This document shows, piece after piece, positions 51,165 to 61,416 of a DNA stretch of 64,000 bases (position 1 is the stretch's first letter; each line of letters opens with the position of its first letter). This DNA comes from Manihot esculenta (taxonomy: Eukaryota; Streptophyta; Magnoliopsida; Malpighiales; Euphorbiaceae): the NCBI RefSeq assembly GCF_001659605.2, contig NC_035170.2, positions 3,162,001 to 3,226,000 on the forward strand, in the 5' to 3' direction. Both the position numbers and the translations under genes were made by a program. The notes under the pieces are model-generated. The model made no database searches. It was not told the DNA's origin and saw only the letters and a program-made list of their open reading frames with translations.

Positions 51165-53341
51165 TGTAACGACCCCAAAATGGACCGTCACCGGCGCTAG
51201 GATTCAGGTCGGCTTAAGGCCGCCAGAACCCGTAGCAAGCCTGCTATACTCTCTGAGTACCTGTAAACCTCATACATGATCATACATTTTCTGTGAAACA
51301 TAAACTCTTTTCTGAACCAAGGCTTAACCTGTGCATGCACTATCTCTGTACTCTGTACTCATGTACTCTGTACTCTGTATCCCTGACTAGAGCTTGCTCT
51401 AGATGGGTTAACTCATACCTGTTAAGCCTAGTTTTCACATACAAGAAAACATACATACATATACAGATCATGTACAAAACATACATCACTAGGTCAAGCA
51501 ACAACTATTACATCTCTTTAATATTACATGTCCACTCTAAGCTATTACAGATCTCTTTACTTTTCTTGTACTCTGCTGGACTGTCCCTGTACACTGTACA
51601 CTGAACCTGCAAAACTGGGGTTAAGGGAGTGGGATGAGCTCTATAGCCCAGTGAGTCGAACAGTAAAACATCTCAGTAAAATATGATCTCATGGAATGCA
51701 CCATATCACAGACAAGCCACATCAAGAGTAAACCTGTCACCACATAGTCCCAGTAACTCTGTGCCAGGGCGTAGAATCGAGCACCTGGTCTTCCTGTCAT
51801 ATATGTATATGTGTATATAACACCTGTGTACTTACCATTGCCAGGGCGTAGTCAAAGGCTCCTGGACTTTACTATATACCTGCCAGGGCGTAGTCAAAGG
51901 CTCCTGGACTTCTCTATACCTGCCAGGGCGTAGTCAAAGGCTCCTGGACTTCCTGTCTGAGACTATTGGATCATTCAGCATTCACTCACATCACCAATTA
52001 ACGATGCAATGCAACATATTCGTGAATACTAATGCAAGCAACCTATGGCATAAACATGATGCATGAGATATGCTAAAAGCAGTTTGTGGTTCAATTAAAA
52101 GTCATCAGTTTAGTTCCACTCACCTCTGGCTATATTGACTGACTAATTCTGCAGGCTCTGAACCTCTGGAGCAGTACTCACTGCTGCTCTCTCTGGTTCC
52201 TCTGGTCTGTACCTATACAGATGGACTCAAATGAGGGACCAAACAAACGTAGAAATAACTCTCCTAAACTGCCCCAAGAATCCCCTTAAACTCACTCAAC
52301 TATCCCTGCAAAGCATGCAAAAGAAAGCTGGACAGGACACTTTCGGCGGCAGGTTCGGCGGCCGAATGTCCTTTCCAGAGACGAAACTCAAGTACCTTCG
52401 GCGGCACCTTCGGCGGCCGAATCCCCCAAACAGAGCCGAACATGCAAAAACACTCGGGGGCAAGCTGTGGCAATTAAGCCACCATGCAAGAGGTTCGGCG
52501 GCCGAATGAACCTTCGGCTGCCGAACCTGAGTTCCTCCAGAACTCAGCTTCAACGGCAAACCATCTTCTCCTTCCCTTCAACCACTCAAACCAGATATAC
52601 TCCAACTCCTCAACACACATATACTCACGTATATGATCACAGGGGTCCAAAACTATCTAATAACCCCAAACACCAAATCAAACATAACGCAGAAACATGT
52701 ATACATGCATAACTCATCAAAACCACTCCTTCTCACTTAAACATGCAGCTCTCTCCCTTAACTTCCATAAAACCTTCAGAAAACACATAAACAGGTTCAA
52801 GAGCGTTACTTACCTCCTGTAACAAGAAGATGAACACTCTGAATAAGGGAAACGGATTAACTCTCCTCAAACTCCGCAAACCCTCACACTCGCACAAACG
52901 TAGCTTTTTGCTTCAACACATTCACAACCTCAACATATTCTGCATGAGCTGCTTACCCTCAGCAAATAAACCAAGGGAGACGTGGCCAACTTCTGGACAT
53001 GGTCCGGTGATAACACCTGGCCACAATGCTGACTAAGGGATACATACCTACTGACCAAGCAACTCAGCGTCGGCTGCCAAAGCGCATGCAAATCCATGCA
53101 ACATTCGGGGGCCGAACTTACCTTCGGAAGCCGAACACTTTCGGCGGCCGAACTTACCTTCGGCGGCCGAACTTGGCTCAACTACCTTAGGTCCTTTCAA
53201 CTCAAAACTCACTTCTATTACTCTAACACAAATCACACTACTTTAGTAAACCATAAATCCTACCTGGTTTATAGAATTCCGACACCCCGGATTCCACCAA
53301 CTAACAGGAATTCCGGTGCCGGACTTTAGCCGGGTATTACA
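51165..53341 (-). repeat. Element B 5' LTR
   Basis: 2177 bp, near-identical to 43796-45972. The differences seen are C/T at 45464 versus 52833 and two T/C changes near the right end (ATTTCGAC versus ATTCCGAC; AATTTCGG versus AATTCCGG). Confidence 0.97.
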
Positions 53342-53346
53342 ACGCA

Positions 53347-55250
53347 ACCCTCGATCTTCAAGAGGTAAGTGTGGATCTATGCTTTCTTTTACGTTTCATG
53401 AAGTTTTAAGTAAGTTTTAAGAGGTTTTAATGGTTAAGTATGGGTAGATATGCATGTTAGGCTTTTTGTGGCTTTTTATGCCCAATGTATGTTATGTGAG
53501 GTTTGTGTTGAGGAGTTTATGTTAGTTTATGCTCCTTTATGCATGTGGGAGAGAGTATGCATGATTGGGAGAGAGTATGTGAGGATTTGGGTTGTTTTGA
53601 TGGTTTTGGCCTATGTGGGTCATAAGCTATCTATGTATATTTTGATGTTGTTTCCGGAGTTTAATCAAGTTGTTAAGCTCCTTTGTGCATGGTTAAAGGT
53701 TTATGCATATTTTGGTAAAGTTGGGTGCTTGTTTTGGGGGTGTTTGGAAGGTTTGGGAGGCTTGAATGCATGAGAAGCTGAGTTCTGCCCTTCTGGGAAG
53801 AACTCAGGTTTGGCCGCCGAAAGGGCTTTCGGCCGCCGAACCTGCCTTTGGATGCATGGTTTGGCCGCCTAACCTTGCCCCCGAAAGTTGAGTTTTGGCT
53901 TGAAAGCAGACTTTCGGCCGCCGAAGGAAGGTTCGGCCGCCGAAAGTGCCTGACTTTCGTCTCTGGAGAAGGACTTTCGACCGCCGAAGGTGCCGCCGAA
54001 AGTGCCTTGTCCAGCCTTTTCATGGTTGTTTTCTATGCATGTTTAAGTGATGTTTTAAGGAGTTTTTGGGTAGTTGTTTATGAGTTGTTTAGAGTGTGTT
54101 GGCACCTCATTCGAGTCCACCTGTGTAGGATCGGACCCGAGGGACCGAGGAGGCCATCAGTATTAGCAGTTGCAGAGTCAGTCCAGCGTCTGCCAGAGGT
54201 GAGTAGAACTAAACTTAATCTTTTATTGTACGGAATTCAAATGCCTAAAGCATGTTCACGCATCATGTTTATATGTAATAGGTTGATTGCACTAGTTACA
54301 CGAATATGACGCATTGCATTATTTATTGTTGATGTGGATGGACCAAGGCGACCCCAATAGCCCATGTTATGTATGAAAGACCTGGGTAAGTCCCTTCGTG
54401 GGCCAGGCACTATGTTATGTATGAAAGACCTGGGTAAGTCCCTTCATGGGCCAGGCACTATGCAGAGGGAGTTTTGGTGGTCATGTCCGTCTGTTATGTG
54501 GAATGTTTGTGCTGTGACGCATTTCATAAAAGCATGTAATTAATGAATCGTTTTCTTTATTTCTACTCATTGGGCTTTTTAGCTCACCCCTCTCCCCTAA
54601 CCCCAGTGTTGCAGGTTTGAGGTTGATCGGGAAGTCTCAAGAGTAAAGGTTTTGCTTATGTAATAGTATTAGCTTAGTACTTTTAGTGTGGACATGTATT
54701 ATAAATTGATATAATGATTTGTAAGAGAATGTAATGTAAAGTTAAGTGGAGTTATGTTTATGGTTTAGTACTGTGCTTGGCCCTGAGACTTGGTTAGTCC
54801 CTGTTTAATACATGATGAATGTTATGCTAGATGTTGAGTTGTGTTTGAACTAATCTTGTGGCATGTGTTGTTTACCACGCTATGTTAATTGATGAGGACC
54901 TTAGTGGAGGTCTTATGTGTGTGGTTTGATGCATGCACAGGTTATGTTCTAGTTCCTTGGATGTAATCCCAGCTTGATGTATGTTATGTTGACCCAGCTA
55001 GAGTTTTGATGAGGGCTCTAGTAGGAGATCCTTTTATGTTTTCAGTTATGTCGCATACAGGTCAGGCTCGGTTTGTACATCAGATGTTTGAGTTTTTATG
55101 TTAAAGTTTCGATCATGTATGGGATTTGACCAGGTGATAGGAGGCATGTTTGGCTTGCTACGGGTCCCGGCGGCCTTAAGCCGATCTGGATCCTAGCGCC
55201 GGTGGCGGTTCGGGCCGTTACGGTAGGGTATCGATTTTCAGGTCATTACA
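53347..55250 (+). repeat. Element A 5' LTR, second part
   Basis: Resumes after the duplicated ACGCA and runs to ATTACA at 55250, matching 58355-60330. Has dyad clusters at 53809-53944 and two copies of a repeat beginning TGTTATGTATGAAAGACCTG (about 54364-54463), against three in the 3' LTR. Confidence 0.9.
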
Positions 55251-55253
55251 GAG

Positions 55254-55265
55254 TGGTATCAGAGC
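55254..55265 (+). promoter_or_regulatory. Element A primer-binding site
   Basis: TGGTATCAGAGC, three bases after the LTR end, complementary to initiator tRNA-Met. Confidence 0.92.
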
Positions 55266-55553
55266 TTTGGGCCTCGAGAGTACGGTGTGTTGCACATCGG
55301 AAAGAGGTTGGTTTAGAGGTCATAGAAGGGCAAGCACAGTAGGAAGAATCATGTCCACTAGGATAGGATGTAGGGTCCTGTCTTGTATGATGATGATGTG
55401 AGATGCCATGATTTTATGCATGGGCATTAATGTTATGTATGATATGTTATGTATGATATGCTATGTATGTTGCAGGTTCATGTGTTTTCATATGAACCGT
55501 ATGATGCTAATGATTGATTGTATGCTTGTGTGTTGTTCTTCAGAGGAGCCAGA

Positions 55554-56396
55554 ATGCGAGGTGCTCGTCGATCTGTGGAATCGACTAGAGTTCCATCTGA
55601 GAGGGAAGGTATGGACACCTTTCCCCCTGCTCTGCCAAGAGCGCAGTCGTGGGGAGTCGGCAGATGGGGAACATCAAGGGACCCTGGAAGGTCTTTTGAT
55701 GTAAGCAGAGAAGGGATGGCTCCAAGAAGGATGTCAGTTAGTGCGAGAGAAGTGGAGATGGATGTTCAGAGAAGATATGTCAGTTTGGGAGTCAGAGTAC
55801 CAGAAGAAGGTATGGGAGATTCTCAGGAGAATGCTCAGACTCAGGATTCCAGAATCTCAGGTTCAGGAGGGATTGATCCCTCCACTCTGAGTACAGCCTC
55901 CACGAAAAGCAAGAAGTGGGGCAGAACCCTGAGGGGGAAGAAGAAGAAGTTGTGGAGTCGGTTGAAGTCTAGTCTGGGATTAGGTGGTGGTTCGAGCTCT
56001 GGCTCAGGCAGTTCAAGATGCTTGAGGTACGGAAGGCCGCACAAGGGAGTCTGCCGTTATGGGACTAATCTATGTTACAGGTGCGGACAGGAGGGGCACA
56101 TAGCACGTGAGTGTCCCACTGCGCCCAGGTTGGCTCCGTCCCAACAAGCAGCTTCAGGTAGAGCAGCTCAGCCAGTAGCTCCACCCGTGTTTCAGGTTAG
56201 TGGTCAAGGCAGAGGAAGAGGGTCAGCCCCTCATTCCTCAGGTTTCCGTGAAGAAGGTCCATCAGCTCCAGCTCGGATCTTCACCCAAGCTCAGCAGGAG
56301 GCAGACACATCGAACATGGTGGTGTCAGGTACGCTCACTTTTGAATGTTCTGATGTGTATGTTTTTGTGAACCCTAGTGTTTTTCTCTTTCTTTAG
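55554..56396 (+). CDS. Element A shortened gag-like protein with zinc knuckle
   Basis: 280 residues starting MRGARRSVESTRV, aligned with the Element B gag start. The Ser/Arg-rich N terminus is followed almost directly by the basic linker (KKWGRTLRGKKKK) and the CCHC knuckle (CYRCGQEGHIAREC). The whole capsid-like core found in Element B is absent, yet the frame stays open through the knuckle and into the first residues of the protease region (NMVVSGTLTFECSDVYVFVNP). The internal loss is therefore in frame. A short RNA-binding protein could be made, but expression is unknown. Confidence 0.7.
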   Translation: MRGARRSVESTRVPSEREGMDTFPPALPRAQSWGVGRWGTSRDPGRSFDVSREGMAPRRMSVSAREVEMDVQRRYVSLGVRVPEEGMGDSQENAQTQDSRISGSGGIDPSTLSTASTKSKKWGRTLRGKKKKLWSRLKSSLGLGGGSSSGSGSSRCLRYGRPHKGVCRYGTNLCYRCGQEGHIARECPTAPRLAPSQQAASGRAAQPVAPPVFQVSGQGRGRGSAPHSSGFREEGPSAPARIFTQAQQEADTSNMVVSGTLTFECSDVYVFVNPSVFLFL

Positions 56397-57690
56397 TTGC
56401 TCTAGGAGCCGTCGAGAGGTTGAGTTGATAGCTTCGGGGCTAGAGTGTTCTCTTTGGGTCAGTGGACTCACGTGTGATCCATCTGTGGCAGAGTCAGTCT
56501 GCCGGTTCAGTTCTGTGACAGTGAGGGTAGATGCCTTCCACCCGACTTTGAGGTCCTAGACTTGACTGTCTAGACGTCAATCGAGGGATGGATTGGTTTC
56601 TGCTCGTGGTGCTATCTTGGTTTATAGAGACAAGGTAGTCAAGTTCAGAGGACAGGATGGGTCAGAGGTGGTCTCCTGAGGGAACATAGTAGGGATGCCT
56701 AGAGGTTTGATGTCAGCCTATCAGGTTCGTAGGGTACGTAGGAGGGGTTGTCAGAGGGTTCTAGCTCTTGTTTGAGAGTTTTGCAGTCAGGTCAGGGAAC
56801 CAGTCTTAGTGGTAATAGTTAGAGAGTTCTTAGTTGTTTTCCCAGGCGAGTTGTCAGGTTTACCACCTGTCAGGGAGTTAAAGTTTGGAATGGAGGTGGT
56901 ACTTGGTACCAGGACCATTTCTTTCCTTCCCTATAGGATGGCGCCTGCGTAGAGAGAGGTAGTAGTCAGAGTAGAGGCGAGACTTAGTAGACAGGGGTTT
57001 TATCCGACCTAGTACCTCACCCTGGGTTGTTCCAGTGTGGTGGTGGGAAAAGAAGGATGAATCCTCGAGACTTTGTAACAACTGTAAGCAGTTGACCAAG
57101 GTCACTACCAAGAGCAAGTATTCCCATGCAGGATGGATGATCTATTGGGACAGCTAGTAGGAGCTGGTTATTTTCCAAGATAGGTCTGAAATCCGGGTAC
57201 TACCTGTGAGAGTTAGAGTTAGTTTTGGGTCAGATGTGAGAAGAAGCCAATCAGTGAAGATGGAGAGAAAGAGTAAGGATCAGAGAAGCGCAGCGGAAGC
57301 TAGTGGAGTTTAGGAGTAGGTTGGGTACTGCTAAGGTGTTTCTTTTGGTAAGGGTGATTTCCTATGGAGAGGATCCATTCGGATTTCTATGTTCCTGTAT
57401 TATGGAAGCTCGTGTCAGATCCAAGTGAGGTTCTTAAAGAACCAGAGGTGGAGATCTCAAGGGATCTCACCTATGTTGAGCAGTTAGTGCGGATCATGGA
57501 CACACAAGTCAAGAAGTTGAGGAACAAGGAAATCCCGATGGTGAAAGTTTTTGAAAATCACCACTGGATGGTAGTGAGTGTTTGGGAGACCCGGGAGTTT
57601 ATACTCCAGCAGTGCCTGTGTCTCTCTTTTAGGAGAGAGGTTTTAAGTTTTGCATGCTTGGTTGCTTGCTTGTTTATGTATGATTGATGC
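56397..57690 (+). pseudogene. Element A pol remnant
   Basis: Decayed pieces of protease (ECSLWVSGLTCDPSVAESV at about 56435) and of the RT start (about 56820-57170), in changing frames with stops. It then jumps to the integrase C-terminal and chromodomain-like end at 57364-57687 (VEISRDLTYVEQLVRIMDTQ, LRNKEIPMVKV). Relative to Element B, about 2 kb covering most of RT, RNase H and the integrase core is missing. Confidence 0.85.
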
Positions 57691-57718
57691 TTTGATTTGA
57701 GATGCTTGTTTGTTTGAG

Positions 57719-57756
57719 GAACATTCGGGGACGAATGTTCTTAAAGGGGGGAAGAA
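57719..57756 (+). promoter_or_regulatory. Element A hairpin and polypurine tract
   Basis: GAACATTCG (57719-57727), loop GGGA, then CGAATGTTC (57732-57740) form a perfect 9-bp stem. It is followed at once by the purine tract that ends at the 3' LTR. Confidence 0.8.
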
Positions 57757-60330
57757 TGTAATACCCGGCTAGATTTCGGCATCGGAATCCCTACCTTTCG
57801 ACGGAATCTCCGTTGGAATCTGGAATTTCTGAAGATGCCAGAGGCTTCTAGAGGGGTAAAATGTGTTTTCTAAAAGGTTTTTACTGATTTCATGGTTTTA
57901 AATGAAAAAGAATTGAGTTTTAAAAAGAAAAGACCAAGGAGGCATTTGCCAGGTTCGGCCGCCGAAAGTGAAGTTCGGCGGCCAAACATGGAAAGGCTTC
58001 GGAAGTGCCTTTGGCCTCCGAAAGTCTTGTTTGAACGAGCCAAGGTTCGGCCGCCGAAAGTCAAGTTCCGCCGCCGAACATGCATGAGTTTAGGGGGCAC
58101 GTTAGGCTGCCGAAGGTCTTCGACCAGGCCACCTATAAAGGGCCCTCAGATCGGAAATGGGCGAGTTTTCTCCCCATTCTCGAGCTCAGGTGAGTTTTTG
58201 TCCTCCCTTGGTCGTTTTCATGTTTTTCTTCATCTCCTTCATGTTTTCATGAGTTCCATGGTTATTTTGAAGAGTTTTCAAGCTTAGATCAAGTTTTGGG
58301 AGCTTGGAGCTTTTGGAACTTGGATTCTCCACACCTCCGAGTTAGAGATCACGCAACCCTCGATCTTCAAGAGGAAGTGTGGATCTATGCTTTCTTTTAC
58401 GTTTCATGAAGTTTTAAGTAAGTTTTAAGAGGTTTTAATGGTTAAGTATGGGTAGATATGCATGTTAGGCTTTACGTGGCTTTTTATGCCCAATGTATGT
58501 TATGTGAGGTTTGTGTTGAGGAGTTTATGTTAGTTTATGCTCCTTTATGCATGTAGGAGAGAGTATGCATGATTGGGAGAGAGTATGTGAGGATTTGGGT
58601 TGTTTGGATGGTTTTGGCCTATGTGGGTCATGAGCTATCTATGTATGTTTTGATATTGTTTCTGGAGTCTAATCAAGTTGTTAAGCTTCTTTGTGCATGG
58701 TTAAAGGTTTATGCATGTTTTGGTAAAGTTGGGTGCTTGTTTTGGGGGTGTTTGGAAGGTTTGGGAGGCTTGAATGCATGAGAAGCTGAGTTCTGCCCTT
58801 CTGGGAAGAACTCAGGTTCGGCCGCCAAAAGGGCTTTCGGCCGCCGAACCTGCCTTTGGATGCATGGTTTGGCCGCCTAACCTTGCCCCCGAAAGTTGAA
58901 TTTTGGCTTGAAAGCAGACTTTCGGCCGCCGAAAGTACCTGACTTTCGTCTCTGGAGAAGGACTTTCGACCGCCGAAGGTGCCGCCGAAAGTACCCGAGT
59001 TTCGTCTCTGGAGAGAGGGTTCGGCCGCCGAAAGTGCCCTGTCCAGCCTTTTCATGGTTGTTTTCTATGCATGTTTAAGTGATGTTTTAAGGGGTTTTTG
59101 GGTAGTTGTTTATGAGTTGTTTAGAGTGTGTTGGCACCTCATTCGAGTCCACCTGTGTAGGATCGGACCCGAGGGACCGAGGAGGCCATCAGTATTAGCA
59201 GTTGCAGAGTCAGTCCAGCGTCTGCCAGAGGTGAGTAGAACTAAACTTAATCTTTTATTGCACGAAATTCAAATGCCTAAAGCATGTTCACGCATCATGT
59301 TTATATGTAATAGGTTGATTGCACTAGTTACACGAATATGACGCATTGCATTATTTATTGTTGATGTGGATGGACCAAGGCGACCCCAATAGCCCATGTT
59401 ATGTATGAAAGACCTGGGTAAGTCCCTTCGTGGGCCAGGCACTATGTTATGTATGAAAGACCTAGGTAAGTCCCTTCGTGGGCCAGGCACTATGTTATGT
59501 ATGAAAGACCTGGGTAAGTCCCTTCATAGGCCAGGCACTATGCAGAGGGAGTTTTGGTGGTCATGTCCGTCTGTTATGTGGAATGTTTGTGCTGTGACGC
59601 ATTTCATAAAAGCATGTAATTAATGAATCGTTTTCTTTATTTCTACTCATTGGGCTTTTTAGCTCACCCCTCTCCCCTAACCCCAGTGTTGCAGGTTTGA
59701 GGTTGATCGGGAAGTCTCAAGAGTAAAGGTTTTGCTTATGTAATAGTATTAGCTTAGTACTTTTAGTGTGGACATGTATTATAAATTGATATAATGATTT
59801 GTAAGAGAATGTAATGTAAAGTTAAGTGGAGTTATGTTTATGGTTTAGTACTGTGCTTGGCCCTGAGACTTGGTTAGTCCCTGTTTAATACATGATGAAT
59901 GTTATGCTAGATGTTGAGTTGTGTTTGAACTAATCTTGTGGCATGTGTTGTTTACCACGCTATGTTAATTGATGAGGACCTTAGTGGAGGTCTTATGTGT
60001 GTGGTTTGATGCATGCACAGGTTATGTTCTAGTTCCTTGGATGTAATCCCAGCTTGATGTATGTTATGTTGACCCAGCTAGAGTTTTGATGAGGGCTCTA
60101 GTAGGGGATCCTTTTATGTTTTCAGTTATGTCGCATACAGGTCAGGCTCGGTTTGTACATCAGATGTTTGAGTTTTTATGTTAAAGTTTCGATCATGTAT
60201 GGGATTTGACCAGGTGATAGGAGGTATGTTTGGCTTGCTACAGGTCCCGGCGGCCTTAAGCCGATCTGGATCCTAGCGCCGGTGGCGGTTCGGGCCGTTA
60301 TGGTAGGGTATCGGTTTTTGGGTCGTTAAA
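57757..60330 (+). repeat. Element A 3' LTR
   Basis: 2574 bp, TGTAATACCC to GGTCGTTAAA. Has dyads at 57954, 58046, 58836, 58921 and 59020 plus degenerate ones, and three copies of the repeat beginning TGTTATGTATGAAAGACCTG (about 59397-59543). Confidence 0.9.
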
Positions 60331-60690
60331 CCAACACTGCCATGGTCTTATGTCCTAATCTTACTAACGGATAGGAAACTCTGACGAAACTATTTTTATC
60401 CAAGCCTAACTTGTTAAAAACATTTAAGATGAGAAATTTAACTGAACTATCTGTATACTTCAATACTCACCTTATTTTGTACCTCTTCAAGAGGATCTTG
60501 ACGACCAGTGGGTCATTTTGAAAGAATCTGATCGCTTTATCTACAGGGTCGGACCTTACCTCCTTCTTGGCCCATGATTCATGTTTAACTAATAGGACGT
60601 CTTCTGTTATACGCTTATTTTTTTTATCTTTGCCTTTATAAGGTCTTTCCGCAATGACGTATGCAATTCCAGCCATTTCAATAGATTAAG
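60331..60690 (-). pseudogene. gag/protease remnant of the Tat-like element
   Basis: The minus strand reads MAGIAYVIAERPYKG... from 60676, then VDKAIRFFQNDPLVVKILLK, a Tat-type segment just before the protease, followed by frameshifted protease sequence to ...RLGHKTMAVL at the Element A junction. Continues on the other side of Element A at 43198. Confidence 0.7.
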
Positions 60691-60757
60691 AGGAGAGATT
60701 CCTTTTTCAAAGTGAAAAGAAACAAGAGACCGATTTTAATAGAGAATTCAATGGGTC

Positions 60758-60774
60758 TCCCTATAACGGAACCA
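60758..60774 (-). promoter_or_regulatory. Tat-like element primer-binding-like site
   Basis: Minus TGGTTCCGTTATAGGGA, close to the TGGCGCCGT... form usual in Tat elements but altered, five bases from the inferred LTR end. Confidence 0.5.
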
Positions 60775-60779
60775 AATAA

Positions 60780-61287
60780 TATAACCAGAAAGTAGAGTTA
60801 TACTGTGATTGGCTAGACCTGCAAAAAAGAGAATATGAGATGGTGGGTACCCACAGTAGCCACTCCGACACTCAAGTTAGTATACTGGAGAAGAGAGTAA
60901 ATGCAACGAATGACTTAGAACTTTAGTGTAAGAGAATAACGTATGTTTGTCTCAGTGATTTCTCTCATTTTATACTGTAAGAAAATGAAGATAAATATAA
61001 TATTTCTTGATAATCTAGTGAAGATATGACTGACTGCTTGATAAGAGATATTACCAACTAATAGGTCGATGATCCCTCGATTACAGATATAATGGAGATA
61101 TGCTGGATTGTGTGTGATAACAATAACTTAGTGCCGAAACTCGTCCTATTCATGGAAGGGTGAAACTTAGTGATAAATCAGATGTTAAAATATTTCGGAC
61201 CGTGTTTCCTACTTATCATATTATTGTCCCGTTGATTTATTTTGTGGTAACAATTTATAGTTTAATTTGAGCGATTTTTGTATAGCA
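60780..61287 (-). repeat. 5' LTR of the Tat-like element
   Basis: Pairs with 37813-38348. The left edge is set by alignment of the last 18 bases before TAGAG in each copy; the right edge is ATAGCA. Confidence 0.8.
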
Positions 61288-61372
61288 TCGATCATAAATA
61301 GCTATTTCGAGATTTTCCATAGCCAGGTAGAGATTATAAACAATATTGGTACAGGTAATACATTAAAATAAG

Positions 61373-61416
<44 letters not shown>

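Larger units (their letters stand above)
43796..53341 (-). mobile_element. Element B: recent 9.5-kb chromovirus-like Ty3/gypsy element (Tekay/Del type)
   Basis: Full-length element on the minus strand. The two LTRs, 43796-45972 and 51165-53341, are each 2177 bp and differ at three positions that I found. A perfect 5-bp target duplication ACGCA flanks it (43791-43795 and 53342-53346). The primer site TGGTATCAGAGC (minus) is at 51150-51161, three bases inside the 5' LTR. The purine tract AAGGAGGGGAGAA (minus) is at 45973-45985, directly beside the 3' LTR. One long gag-pol frame fills the interior and ends in a chromodomain-like region. Long LTRs, the initiator-Met primer site and the chromodomain tail fit the Tekay/Del chromovirus lineage. 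The frame has three stop codons, so this copy is probably not autonomous. Confidence 0.95.
43199..60330 (+). mobile_element. Element A: internally deleted gypsy element with 2.5-kb LTRs, interrupted by Element B
   Basis: The 5' LTR is 43199-43795 plus 53347-55250 (split by Element B and its duplicated ACGCA). The internal region is 55251-57756 and the 3' LTR 57757-60330. The LTRs start TGTAATACCC and the 5' copy ends ATTACA; the 3' copy ends TTAAA, a changed terminus. An initiator-Met-type primer site TGGTATCAGAGC is at 55254-55265 and a purine tract TAAAGGGGGGAAGAA ends at 57756. The internal region keeps a shortened gag, fragments of protease and RT start, and the integrase C-terminal end, but lacks most of RT, RNase H and the integrase core. 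It is therefore non-autonomous. A clean 5-bp target duplication at its outer ends is not visible. Confidence 0.88.
37813..61287 (-). mobile_element. Tat-like Ty3/gypsy element, decayed, interrupted by Element A
   Basis: The outermost retrotransposon, read on the minus strand. LTRs of about 0.5 kb lie at 37813-38348 (3' LTR) and 60780-61287 (5' LTR). They align throughout but are clearly diverged. The end next to the internal side is TGCTA(C/T)A in the minus reading. A primer-binding-like site TGGTTCCGTTATAGGGA is at 60758-60774. Its own internal DNA is 60331-60779 plus 38349-43198, because Element A (43199-60330) is inserted in the protease region. Removing A rejoins the protease frame (...HKTMAVL then GTINLL...). 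Gag is mostly missing. No 5-bp target duplication could be identified at the outer ends. Confidence 0.85.

Noticed and set aside
59269..59623. Repetitive peptide frames at the LTR tandem repeat
   Set aside because: A 49-50 bp DNA repeat read as protein on both strands; unit number varies between LTRs, so not a gene.
43194..60335. Target-site duplication of Element A
   Set aside because: Left flank TGCCC and right flank CCAAC do not match as a 5-bp duplication; the 3' LTR end is mutated, so none is claimed.
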